NCBI GenBank assembly: GCA_035626855.1
Contig: DASPMW010000123.1
Span: 1 to 6,678 of the forward strand
DNA length: 6,678 nucleotides
DNA from: JAPWJZ01 sp035626855
Lineage (GTDB): Bacteria > Pseudomonadota > Alphaproteobacteria > Micavibrionales > UBA2020
Direction of reading: 5' to 3'
Shown piece after piece: positions 1 through 6,150 of the stretch. Below the pieces are notes generated by a model. The model was not told the origin of the DNA and ran no database searches. It was given only the letters and a program-made list of their open reading frames with translations. Position 1 is the first letter of the stretch; each line of letters begins with the position of its first letter. The position numbers and the translations under genes are program-made.

Positions 1-474
1 TTTCACGACATTGGGATTGCCCTTTTCGGACTCTTTCGTGATGATGCAGCCGAGCGTGCCGATATCTGTCTGCGGGTTTTGCAGCAGGTCGAAGGCGGTC
101 TTGATCAAAGCGGCGTCGAGCGTCGGAAGGTCGCCCTGCACATTGATGATCGCGTCGTGCCGGCCTTGTGCGTCCAGAGTCTTGAGCGCAGCGAGAATGC
201 GATCGGAGCCGGAGGGCAGGGCGGGATGCGTCAGCACCGCTTCGCCGCCCGCTTTCTCGACGGCGGCCTTGATTTCCTCTTCCGCGCAGGCGACCACAAC
301 GCGGCCCAGTTGGGCTTCCTCCGCGCGGCGCAACACCTGCACGATCATCGGCAGCCCCGCGATATCCGCGAGCGGCTTGTTCGGCAGCCGCGTCGAGGCC
401 ATACGGGCGGGGATCATGATGATGGGGTTCGCGGGAAGCGCTTGGGGGAGGGGAGTCGCTGTTGCCTGTGCCAT
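1..474 (-). CDS. kdsB: 3-deoxy-manno-octulosonate cytidylyltransferase (CMP-Kdo synthetase), partial
   Basis: Activates Kdo with CTP to give CMP-Kdo and pyrophosphate in the cytoplasm, the donor used to build the LPS inner core. The first 158 codons are present (family usually about 250 aa) and the frame is still open at window base 1, so the C-terminal third lies outside. Visible motifs: the nucleotide-binding loop IPARMASTRLPNKPL (residues about 21-35), PSGSDR (87-92, the family's SGTDR-type signature) and NVQGDLP (111-117), whose Asp115 corresponds to the Mg-binding Asp of the family. The start at 474 is chosen because AAGGAG lies just upstream (AAGGAGAAAATC before ATG); it gives a 16-residue Ala/Pro-rich extension before the conserved core. 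An internal Met at residue 20 lacks a comparable ribosome site. Divergent from kup. Identification is by motif recognition and is firm. Confidence 0.95.
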   Translation of the reverse strand, partial: MAQATATPLPQALPANPIIMIPARMASTRLPNKPLADIAGLPMIVQVLRRAEEAQLGRVVVACAEEEIKAAVEKAGGEAVLTHPALPSGSDRILAALKTLDAQGRHDAIINVQGDLPTLDAALIKTAFDLLQNPQTDIGTLGCIITKESEKGNPNVVK

Positions 475-670
475 GATTTTCTCCTTGCCGGCACAGGCTA
501 ACGCAATTCGGGGAAGCGCGCGATGGTGACGTAACGAACTGACAGCGCCGTATAATCATCAGATGTTATGTAAAAAACAAAGATTTCAGTTGCCGCCCTG
601 CCGCCCTGCGCTAAAACAGTCCTGAGACATTCGCCCGCCTGACGGGATGCCATAACAAGCAAGAACAACA
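475..670. other. kdsB-kup divergent intergenic region
   Basis: A 196-nt spacer that must hold the promoters of both divergent genes. Visible items are a TATAAT hexamer at 551-556 on the plus strand, an AT-rich stretch at about 565-590, and a short tandem TGCCGCCC doublet (591-606). No known riboswitch or RNA gene is recognised. A minus-strand open frame through most of it (683-498) starts inside kup and has no ribosome site or recognisable protein. Confidence 0.6.
526..556 (+). promoter_or_regulatory. possible kup promoter with consensus -10
   Basis: A perfect TATAAT lies at 551-556, about 115 nt before the kup start codon. The best -35 match is weak (GTGACG at 526-531) and the spacer is long at 19 nt. 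A single hexamer is thin evidence, so this is a tentative call. Confidence 0.25.
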
Positions 671-2590
671 ATGCAATCCGCATCTTCCTCTTCCGACTCT
701 CATGGCGGTCACCAGACCGGCATCATGGCTCTAACCGTCGGCGCGATCGGGGTCGTCTATGGCGATATCGGGACAAGCCCGCTCTATGCCTTCCGGGAGG
801 CGGTGCACGCGGTCACCGGCGGCGACACGGAGGTGCCGGTTCTGCTCGATGATGTCCTTGGCATCCTTTCCCTGTTTCTTTGGTCGATGATCCTGATCGT
901 TACGCTGAAATATGTGACCGTGCTGCTGCGTATCGACAACCGGGGCGAGGGCGGGACGCTTGCGCTCATGGCGCTCGCGCGCAGCGTGATCTACCGCAAC
1001 ACGATCGGCTTCCTTTTTCTCGGCATGGCAGGCGCGGCGCTGTTTTACGGCGACAGCATTATTACCCCTGCTATCTCGGTGCTGTCCGCGGTTGAAGGGA
1101 TGGAGGTCGTCGCGCCCGGTTTCGCGCCCTATGTCGTGCCGGTCACACTGGTGATCATATGCGCGTTGTTTTTCTTCCAGTACAAGGGCACGGCGAGCGT
1201 GTCCAAGCTGTTCGGGCCGATCATGCTGCTGTGGTTCGGCACGCTCGGGATCATGGGCGCCGCCCATATCTCCGATGATCCCGCCGTTCTTGCGGCAGTT
1301 AACCCATTTCACGCGGCGCGCTTCGTGGTCACGCATGGCCACATCGCCTTCGTCACGCTGGGCGCCATTTTCCTTTGCGTCACCGGGGCCGAGGCGATTT
1401 ATGCGGATCTCGGGCATTTCGGGCGCAAGCCAATCCAGCTCGCCTGGCTCTGGTATGTTTTCCCGTGCCTCGCGCTGAACTACCTCGGCCAGGGCGCGAT
1501 GATCATGAAATACCCCGAGGCGCGCGAGAACCCGTTCTTCAACATGGTTGGCCCGTCGCTGCAGTTGCCGCTGGTCATCCTTGCCGCTTGCGCGACCGTT
1601 ATTGCGAGCCAGGCCGTGATCACCGGTGCCTATTCCCTGACGCGCCAGGCGGTCAACCTGGGGCTCCTCCCGCGCATGAAAATCATGCATACCTCGGATA
1701 AGCATTCCGGGCAGATTTACCTGCCGCAGGTCAATTACATCCTTATGTGCGGTGTCATCTTCCTCGTGCTGCTGTTCCGTTCATCCTCGGGCCTTGCCGC
1801 CGTTTACGGCATCAGCGTCGCGGGTGCTCTCTGCGTCGACGCCATCATGGGCTTTTTCGTCGTCTGGCAGATCCGCGAGTGGAAATTCATCAAGGCGGTG
1901 GCCGTTTTTGGCGTGTTCCTCGCGCTCGATCTGCTGTTCCTCGGGTCCAACCTTCTGAAGCTCATGCAGGGGGGCTGGGTGCCGTTGGTGATCGCGTCCC
2001 TGCTGATGGTGCTGATGACGACATGGATTCAGGGTACTTTCATCCTCTCCTCCCGCGCCCGCAAGCGCGAGGTCAAGATCGAGAAATTCATCGCCGAATA
2101 TCGCACGCGCTACCCGGACCTGCAGCGCGTGAAGGGCTCGGCGTTCTTTTTCGCCGGTGATCCAAACCATACGCCGTCCTCCCTGCTGCAGAATATCCGG
2201 CACAACAAGGTTCTGCATGAAAGCAATATCATCCTGTCCGTGAAGATCGAGCCTATCCCCCATATCGCGCCCGAAGACCGCGCACTCGTCACTCACCTCA
2301 ATGAAGAATTCAGCGTCGTCGTGCTGCGCTTCGGCTATAAGGACCACCCCGACGTGCAGGAAGAACTTATCAAGATGAACCGCGCCGTGAATAACGGCAT
2401 CGATTTTGACTGGGAGAACACGTCGCTCTTCCTCTCCCGCCGCTCGATCAAGTCTCACCCCAAATACGGCATGTCAGGCTGGCAGGACCTCATCTATATC
2501 TGGCTGTCGAAGCATGCCGCCGAGCCGACCGATTTCTACAAGCTTCCGGTCGGCCGGGTCATCGAGATTGGCCGCCACGTCATCATCTAA
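671..2590 (+). CDS. kup: Kup-family low-affinity potassium transport system protein (K+:H+ symporter)
   Basis: Inner-membrane K+ uptake protein of the KUP/HAK/KT family, which couples K+ entry to protons. At 639 aa it is full length. It opens with the family signature ALTVGAIGVVYGDIGTSPLY (residues 20-39), then GEGGTLALMALA (92-103), YGDSIITPAISVLSAVEG (126-143) and TGAEAIYADLGHFG (238-251). The conserved acidic residues of the family are in place (Asp32, Glu142, Glu241). About 12 hydrophobic segments run to roughly residue 460, followed by a cytoplasmic domain of about 180 aa ending in the usual FYKLPVGRVIEIG. One small deviation: Ser129 stands where many homologues have Gly in YGDG. The start fits the family, but no clear ribosome site precedes it (AAGAACAACA), suggesting weak or leadered translation. 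No terminator is visible before the next gene, so some read-through is possible. Confidence 0.96.
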   Translation: MQSASSSSDSHGGHQTGIMALTVGAIGVVYGDIGTSPLYAFREAVHAVTGGDTEVPVLLDDVLGILSLFLWSMILIVTLKYVTVLLRIDNRGEGGTLALMALARSVIYRNTIGFLFLGMAGAALFYGDSIITPAISVLSAVEGMEVVAPGFAPYVVPVTLVIICALFFFQYKGTASVSKLFGPIMLLWFGTLGIMGAAHISDDPAVLAAVNPFHAARFVVTHGHIAFVTLGAIFLCVTGAEAIYADLGHFGRKPIQLAWLWYVFPCLALNYLGQGAMIMKYPEARENPFFNMVGPSLQLPLVILAACATVIASQAVITGAYSLTRQAVNLGLLPRMKIMHTSDKHSGQIYLPQVNYILMCGVIFLVLLFRSSSGLAAVYGISVAGALCVDAIMGFFVVWQIREWKFIKAVAVFGVFLALDLLFLGSNLLKLMQGGWVPLVIASLLMVLMTTWIQGTFILSSRARKREVKIEKFIAEYRTRYPDLQRVKGSAFFFAGDPNHTPSSLLQNIRHNKVLHESNIILSVKIEPIPHIAPEDRALVTHLNEEFSVVVLRFGYKDHPDVQEELIKMNRAVNNGIDFDWENTSLFLSRRSIKSHPKYGMSGWQDLIYIWLSKHAAEPTDFYKLPVGRVIEIGRHVII

Positions 2591-2597
2591 AAACATT

Positions 2598-2626
2598 TTG
2601 CATAATAGACTGATTTTTGCTATAAA
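2598..2626 (+). promoter_or_regulatory. extended -10 promoter for the M15 lipoprotein gene
   Basis: TTGCAT (2598-2603), a 17-nt spacer and TATAAA (2621-2626) preceded by TGC (2618-2620), an extended -10 arrangement. It sits in the 70-nt AT-rich gap after kup and would start RNA near 2633, about 28 nt before the start codon. The -35 matches only in TTG, but spacing and extended -10 make this a credible sigma-70 promoter. Confidence 0.5.
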
Positions 2627-2660
2627 TACCGATCGCCATTAAAGGCGGGAGGAGAATCGC

Positions 2661-3338
2661 ATGAAAGCAAAATCACTTGTTAAAGCTGGCCTCGCCCTGA
2701 CGCTCGCCTTCAACCTCGCCGCCTGCGCCACCAATTCGCCGCCCACCCCCGAACAACAGGACAACGCCGCTGCGCCCGCCGACTCCGTCGTGACGCATGG
2801 CGCGCGATTACAGCCCGCGGTATTTGTTATTCCCGCGGCATCGCAGGCGGCGGCCGCTCGCACAGATACGCTTCGCTTTCGCAACCTCCATACCGACGAA
2901 GCAATCACCGTCACCCGCCAGCGCGGCCAGTCGATCACCCGCGAAGCCAACTGGTTCATGCGTGATTTCAGGCGCGGCGAGATTGCCGATATGGATCCTG
3001 CGCTGTTTGACCTGCTTGGGCGGCTGAAGACGGCGATCCAGCGGCGTCATCCCGGTCTCGATGTCGTGTTCGAGGTGATTTCCCCCTACCGCGCGCCGGA
3101 AACGAATGATTCGCTGCGCGCTGCGGGCGGCGGACAAGCCGATAATTCCCAGCATACCCAAGGCAAGGCGATCGATATACGGGTGCCCGGCCTCACCACA
3201 CGCGAGCTGCGCGACATTGCGACCCTGCTGCAGGGCGGCGGCGTCGGCTATTACGCGGAAGACCAGTTCGTACATGTGGATACCGGGCGCGTGCGTTACT
3301 GGCCGTCCCATGACTACCTCGCGACACTGCGCCGGTAA
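2661..3338 (+). CDS. DUF882 / YcbK-like M15 peptidase family lipoprotein
   Basis: Predicted zinc-dependent murein peptidase-like protein of the M15 (D-Ala-D-Ala carboxypeptidase-like, DUF882) group, 225 aa. Residues 1-22 form a lipoprotein signal ending in the lipobox LAAC, with Cys22 as the lipidated residue; Ala at +2 favours the outer membrane. A Pro/Ala/Gln-rich linker (23-65) follows. The catalytic domain (about 70-225) carries SPYR (141-144), SQHTQGKAIDI (163-173) and FVHVDTG (203-209); His165, Asp172 and His205 match the zinc ligands of the fold, and Asp207 is also conserved. GGVGYY (193-198) is typical of the family. The start is fixed by GGGAGGAG at 2647-2654, six nt before the ATG. 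The cleaved bond is unknown; many family members are annotated only by fold. Its stop lies 3 nt from the convergent sulfotransferase stop. Confidence 0.88.
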   Translation: MKAKSLVKAGLALTLAFNLAACATNSPPTPEQQDNAAAPADSVVTHGARLQPAVFVIPAASQAAAARTDTLRFRNLHTDEAITVTRQRGQSITREANWFMRDFRRGEIADMDPALFDLLGRLKTAIQRRHPGLDVVFEVISPYRAPETNDSLRAAGGGQADNSQHTQGKAIDIRVPGLTTRELRDIATLLQGGGVGYYAEDQFVHVDTGRVRYWPSHDYLATLRR

Positions 3339-3341
3339 TTT

Positions 3342-5207
3342 CTAAGCTTCATCCATTTTATAGCCATGCGCGAGCGCATGGGGACGCAGGATGCCGAAAA
3401 CGGGTTCCAGCTGCTCACGGTAGCGCAGCCAACGCCCGCTCGCGCGGGTATAGATTTTCTCGGTGACCTGGTGATAGCTGGGTGTGTGGATGACGGGCTT
3501 GGCGCGGGCTGTCTTATCATACTCCAGCACGGCGTCATCCCAGGGCAGGCCGAGGAACTGCAGCAGCGACGCGACCGTCGGCCGGAAATCTGCAACGACA
3601 TCTTCATACCGGATCATGTGCACGTCAAGCGGCAGCACCCGGGCGTAATGCGCCCAGAGGCTGAATGCTTCATCATAAAAGCGCGCCGACTCTTCAAGAT
3701 CGCAGAAACGCAGCATCGCGCTGTTCAGGTCGAAATCCTGCATGAAGCAGCTCAGCACGGAATCGCAGGGGTGGCGCAGCGCCAGGATGAATTTCGCGCG
3801 GGGGAAGACCCGCCGGATCAGGCCCGCATGCAGGATATTCAGCGGCAGCTTGTCCACAAACACCGGCTTCGCCGGCGAGCCGCCATGCGCCGCAAAGAAG
3901 CGCACGCGCATTTCGGCGATATCTTCGGCAGTCAGGCGGGGCAGCGCATCCGGGTAGGCGGCGTCGCCGAGCGGCGGGTCATTTGGGCCTGCGCTGCCGA
4001 ATTTTTTCACGACATAGTGAATCATTTTGTCAACCGCGGGCTGTTCTTCCGAAACCGCGACCGACGGGTGGCTCGCGAGAATTTGGTCCAGCAAGGTGGT
4101 GCCAGAGCGCGGGAACCCGACCAGAAAGACGGGGTCCGCATTATCGCCTTCTGGCAGCGGTCCCGCGATCATGCCGGAGGCAAATTTCTCCTGCAGGCGT
4201 GCCGCCAATATCGGGAAGATGTCGGGACGCAGATGCGCGGGCGCGGTTTTCGCCTTGCACCGGTTTGCGGTGGTGAAGGCCTCGAAAGCCTTGGCGGCGT
4301 TATTCTCCCGGTCGTAGATCTGGCCGAGCTCATAGAATATCGGCGCGTTTTCGGGAGCATCGGTCAGCAGCCCGGTCGCGACGCGTTCCAGCAGCGTGCG
4401 CGCGGCTGCGGCGTCGCCCTTGCGGCGCAATAGCCGCGCTTCGTGGAAGCCGATGACGGCGCTGTCGGCAAACTGGGCGCGCGCGCGGGCGATCGTCTCC
4501 GCGCTTGCCGCCATCTGGTTGGTCTTTTCGTAGATTTCCAGCAGGTCAGACCAGGCCACCTGCAACTGCGGGTGCAGGACCGTCGCCTTTTCGAGCGCCT
4601 GTGTTGCGTCGGCATACCGGCCGGACGTCGCATAAAGCGCCCCCAGATCGCGCCAGGCCTGCGCGTGGCCGGGCGCAAGCGTCAGCGCCTGCCGGTAGGC
4701 GCGTTCGGCAAGTTCGCCGCGCCGCGTGTCGCGCATGACATTACCGATGTTCGCATGGGGATTGGGCCATTTCCGGGCGCGGCGGATGGCCGCGATAAAA
4801 AACTTCTCCGCTTCCGCCATGTCGCCGCGACGATAGGCAAGCAGCCCCAGATTGTTCAGCACTTCGGCATTGTCGGGCGTGAGCTGAAGCGCACGGGCCA
4901 GCGCCTTGGCGGCTTCGTCGTGTTTCCCCTGCTCCAGCTGGAAAGCGCCATAGCTGTTCAGCACATAGGCATTCTTCGGCGCAAGCTGCAGGGCCTTTTT
5001 GTAATGCTGCTCCGCCTTCTCCGGCGCACCGGCCTGCCAGTGCGCGGTGCCGAGATCGTTCTGCAACTCGCCCGAGGAGGGGCTCATCGCCGCCGCTTGC
5101 TCCAAAAGTTCGATGCCTTGCGCAAAGCGGCCATGGGTCAGGTGCGCGATGGCGTCGCGGCGCAGCGTTTGCAAAAGGGTCGGGGCGGGGTTGAGGGGCG
5201 CTTTCAT
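3342..5207 (-). CDS. tetratricopeptide-repeat sulfotransferase family protein
   Basis: A 621-aa fusion of TPR repeats and a sulfotransferase domain. Residues about 13-215 hold roughly six 34-residue TPR units (for example the units ending in LQLAP, LQLTP and LTLAP), with degenerate repeats to about 320. The C-terminal domain (about 358-600) has the PAPS 5'-phosphosulfate loop GFPRSGTTLLDQILASHP (364-381), then SEEQP (386-390), VDKLPLN (451-457) and the 3'-phosphate region LRHPCDSVLSCF (477-488; Arg478, Ser483). Such enzymes move sulfate from PAPS to an acceptor that may be a carbohydrate, lipid or protein tyrosine; the acceptor cannot be read here. No signal peptide or membrane segment is seen, so it is probably cytoplasmic. 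The start at 5207 is preceded by GAGGGGA (5219-5213) with 5-nt spacing. An in-frame ATG at 5267 lies within the upstream tRNA and is rejected. With only 20 nt to the tRNA it probably lacks its own promoter. Confidence 0.88.
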   Translation of the reverse strand: MKAPLNPAPTLLQTLRRDAIAHLTHGRFAQGIELLEQAAAMSPSSGELQNDLGTAHWQAGAPEKAEQHYKKALQLAPKNAYVLNSYGAFQLEQGKHDEAAKALARALQLTPDNAEVLNNLGLLAYRRGDMAEAEKFFIAAIRRARKWPNPHANIGNVMRDTRRGELAERAYRQALTLAPGHAQAWRDLGALYATSGRYADATQALEKATVLHPQLQVAWSDLLEIYEKTNQMAASAETIARARAQFADSAVIGFHEARLLRRKGDAAAARTLLERVATGLLTDAPENAPIFYELGQIYDRENNAAKAFEAFTTANRCKAKTAPAHLRPDIFPILAARLQEKFASGMIAGPLPEGDNADPVFLVGFPRSGTTLLDQILASHPSVAVSEEQPAVDKMIHYVVKKFGSAGPNDPPLGDAAYPDALPRLTAEDIAEMRVRFFAAHGGSPAKPVFVDKLPLNILHAGLIRRVFPRAKFILALRHPCDSVLSCFMQDFDLNSAMLRFCDLEESARFYDEAFSLWAHYARVLPLDVHMIRYEDVVADFRPTVASLLQFLGLPWDDAVLEYDKTARAKPVIHTPSYHQVTEKIYTRASGRWLRYREQLEPVFGILRPHALAHGYKMDEA

Positions 5208-5212
5208 TCGGG

Positions 5213-5225
5213 TCCCCTCGGGGGA
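5213..5225 (-). promoter_or_regulatory. short hairpin covering the sulfotransferase ribosome site
   Basis: On the minus strand TCCCC-CGA-GGGGA folds into a 5-bp, 3-nt-loop hairpin between the tRNA 3' end and the start codon. Its 3' arm is the GGGGA of the Shine-Dalgarno sequence (5219-5213), so the fold would mask translation initiation. It may instead simply help define the tRNA 3' processing boundary. Confidence 0.4.
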
Positions 5226-5227
5226 AG

Positions 5228-5302
5228 TGGTGGACACAACAGGGATTGAACCTGTGACCCCTACCATGTCAAGATAGTGCTCTACCGCTGAGCTATGTGT
5301 CC
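5228..5302 (-). tRNA. tRNA-Val (anticodon GAC)
   Basis: A complete 75-nt cloverleaf on the minus strand. Acceptor stem GGACACA (5302-5296) pairs with TGTGTCC (5238-5232), followed by discriminator A and an encoded CCA (5230-5228). The D arm is GCTC-AGCGGTA-GAGC. The anticodon arm is CTATC-TTGACAT-GGTAG with anticodon GAC at 5270-5268, reading the valine codons GUC/GUU. A 5-nt variable loop and a T arm ACAGG-TTCAATC-CCTGT complete it. All stems pair cleanly, so it looks functional. Its 3' end faces the sulfotransferase gene; no integrase or second copy of the tRNA 3' end is in the window to suggest an integrated element. Confidence 0.96.
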
Positions 5303-5316
5303 GTGGTCAGGCCGTT

Positions 5317-5346
5317 TTATTAGCACGGCATTTCCTTTTTATGCAA
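5317..5346 (-). promoter_or_regulatory. probable tRNA-Val promoter
   Basis: On the minus strand TTGCAT (5346-5341), an 18-nt spacer and TAATAA (5322-5317), with TGC directly before the -10. The -10 ends 14 nt before the mature tRNA 5' end, giving a short leader for RNase P to remove. It probably also drives the downstream sulfotransferase gene. Confidence 0.45.
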
Positions 5347-5368
5347 GTCCAATCGTAATCCGCTGGAA

Positions 5369-5390
5369 TCACGGCAAAAACAGGCCGTGA
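5369..5390. repeat. 7-bp inverted repeat between terminator and tRNA promoter
   Basis: TCACGGC (5369-5375) and GCCGTGA (5384-5390) are perfect inverted arms around an 8-nt loop. Neither direction has a T tract right after the stem, so it is not a clear intrinsic terminator; it may be an operator-like site or a backup stem behind the terminator at 5413-5444. Confidence 0.35.
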
Positions 5391-5406
5391 ACGGGAATCA
5401 TGCATA

Positions 5407-5444
5407 AAAGATTGCTCCCAGACCGGGGGGGCGGTCTGGGAGCA
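5407..5444 (-). terminator. intrinsic terminator of the receiver gene
   Basis: A perfect 13-bp GC-rich stem (5413-5425 with 5432-5444; core GCTCCCAGACCG / CGGTCTGGGAGC) with a 6-nt homopolymer loop. On the minus strand the stem is followed by ATCTTTTAT, a short T run. It lies about 50 nt after the stop of the receiver gene transcribed in that direction. In the plus direction no T tract follows, so minus-strand termination is the better reading. Confidence 0.8.
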
Positions 5445-5492
5445 GGGGTACGGAGGGGGAATTGTCTCCGTTGGGGGTCCAGTCGGGGAAAC

Positions 5493-5951
5493 TTACGAAA
5501 GCTGCTGCGCGCGCGCCGGCTTATGCGCGAAATCCGCGTAAATAATGTTGCTGTCCGCCGCCTGCATCGGCGCCTTGAGCGGCAGGCTGCCCTGGCCCAT
5601 CAGGTAGCGCACGCGGCTCGCGATTTCCTTCAGGTGGAACGGGCGCGTGGTGACGGGGGCGGGGGCATAAGCGGGCGTTGCATGGGTATCCATCGCGACG
5701 CCTGCGAAACCGGTGATGAAAATGACCTGGAGGCCGGGATTGTCCTGCAGCGCCTTCTGGGCGAGGACGAAGCCGTCGATGCCGGGCATCACGACGTTGA
5801 CGAGCAACACGTCATAAGCGTCACGCGAGGAGACGCGCCATGCGTCGAGGCAGTTGTCGACGCTCTCGACGGCGTTGCCGGCCTTCTTCAGCGCGGCGGC
5901 CAGGTAGGCGGCTGTGGTTGCGTTGTGTTCTGCGATCAGGATTTTAGCCAT
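5493..5951 (-). CDS. CpdR-like single-domain response regulator with degenerate phosphorylation site
   Basis: A 152-aa protein with one receiver domain (residues 2 to about 118) and a 34-residue tail without recognised domain. The pattern AKILIAEHN...MPGIDG...FITGFA...RPFHL resembles CpdR, the alphaproteobacterial receiver that, when unphosphorylated, primes ClpXP for degradation of cell-cycle proteins. Key receiver residues are changed: the acidic cluster reads E8-H9-N10 rather than E-D-D, the phospho-acceptor position is Asn52 (LLVNVVMPG, codon 5798-5796), and the conserved Lys before PF is Arg103. Thr80 is kept. An insertion of roughly nine residues, rich in Ala/Pro, precedes RPF (about 88-101). 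The start is supported by AAGGGGAG (5968-5961) nine nt upstream. A strong terminator follows, so it is probably monocistronic. Receiver fold is firm; CpdR relationship is likely; inability to be phosphorylated at this Asp is inferred from the missing residue. Confidence 0.85.
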   Translation of the reverse strand: MAKILIAEHNATTAAYLAAALKKAGNAVESVDNCLDAWRVSSRDAYDVLLVNVVMPGIDGFVLAQKALQDNPGLQVIFITGFAGVAMDTHATPAYAPAPVTTRPFHLKEIASRVRYLMGQGSLPLKAPMQAADSNIIYADFAHKPARAQQLS

Positions 5952-6020
5952 TTGAAGTCACTCCCCTTATTCTTGTTTTAAATTTCTTCTTCTGTGCTCT
6001 CCGTGGTGTCTTACGCCCCG

Positions 6021-6061
6021 TTAACCGCTTTGTTTAATGTCTCGTTAACGTCTTATGTTAA
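6021..6061. promoter_or_regulatory. CtrA-type binding box within a TTAA cluster
   Basis: TTAA occurs at 6021-6024, 6034-6037, 6045-6048 and 6058-6061. The middle pair is TTAA-TGTCTCG-TTAAC, a perfect TTAA-N7-TTAA full site for the cell-cycle regulator CtrA; the outer ones are spaced by 9 nt and could be half sites. The full site is 83-97 nt upstream of the receiver gene start and over 200 nt from the rhodanese start, so it more probably serves the receiver gene. Function is inferred from the motif only. Confidence 0.5.
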
Positions 6062-6063
6062 TA

Positions 6064-6077
6064 GTAAAACATTTTAC
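6064..6077. repeat. 14-bp operator-like palindrome
   Basis: GTAAAA-CA-TTTTAC, six-bp perfect arms around two bases, directly next to the TTAA cluster. Size and symmetry fit a dimeric regulator site, but in AT-rich DNA it could be chance. Confidence 0.35.
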
Positions 6078-6099
6078 AGAAAGACGGTCAAGGGCATTT

Positions 6100-6150
6100 A
6101 TGAACAAGAAGTTAAAGTTTCACGTAATTAAATATCTTGATCGGATGTGA
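6100..6150 (+). CDS. possible 16-codon leader ORF
   Basis: A small ORF encoding MNKKLKFHVIKYLDRM followed by TGA. AAGGG (6090-6094) lies five nt before the ATG, a reasonable ribosome site. It is Lys-rich and uses A/T-ending codons (TTA, ATT, AAA) unlike the neighbouring genes. The ORF spans an 8-bp inverted repeat (arms 6116-6123 and 6147-6154), its stop falling in the second arm, which is how a translated leader could influence RNA folding ahead of the rhodanese gene. Translation is not demonstrated; an ORF this short can arise by chance. Confidence 0.2.
   Translation: MNKKLKFHVIKYLDRM

Noticed and set aside
591..606. TGCCGCCC tandem doublet
   Set aside because: Two copies of an 8-mer in GC-rich DNA; no further copies and no symmetry suggesting a binding site.
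498..683. 61-codon minus-strand ORF in the kdsB-kup spacer
   Set aside because: It begins inside kup, has no ribosome site, resembles no known protein and covers the region where the promoters must be.
731..1705. 324-codon minus-strand ORF opposite kup
   Set aside because: Its translation is Arg/His/Asp-rich and low in hydrophobic structure, typical of the reverse frame of a GC-rich membrane protein gene.
3366..5249. Long plus-strand ORFs opposite the sulfotransferase gene (355 and 268 codons)
   Set aside because: They are antisense frames of a gene with clear TPR and PAPS motifs; their translations show no domain.
5208..5267. Longer sulfotransferase start at 5267 adding 20 residues
   Set aside because: That ATG begins in the tRNA-Val anticodon loop and the added codons are tRNA sequence; the start at 5207 has a ribosome site.
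5228..5302. tRNA-Val as an integration site for a mobile element
   Set aside because: No integrase, no duplicated tRNA 3' end and no shift in base composition next to it.
5400..5981. 193-codon plus-strand ORF opposite the receiver gene
   Set aside because: It runs through the terminator stem and is the reverse frame of the receiver gene; no domain is seen.
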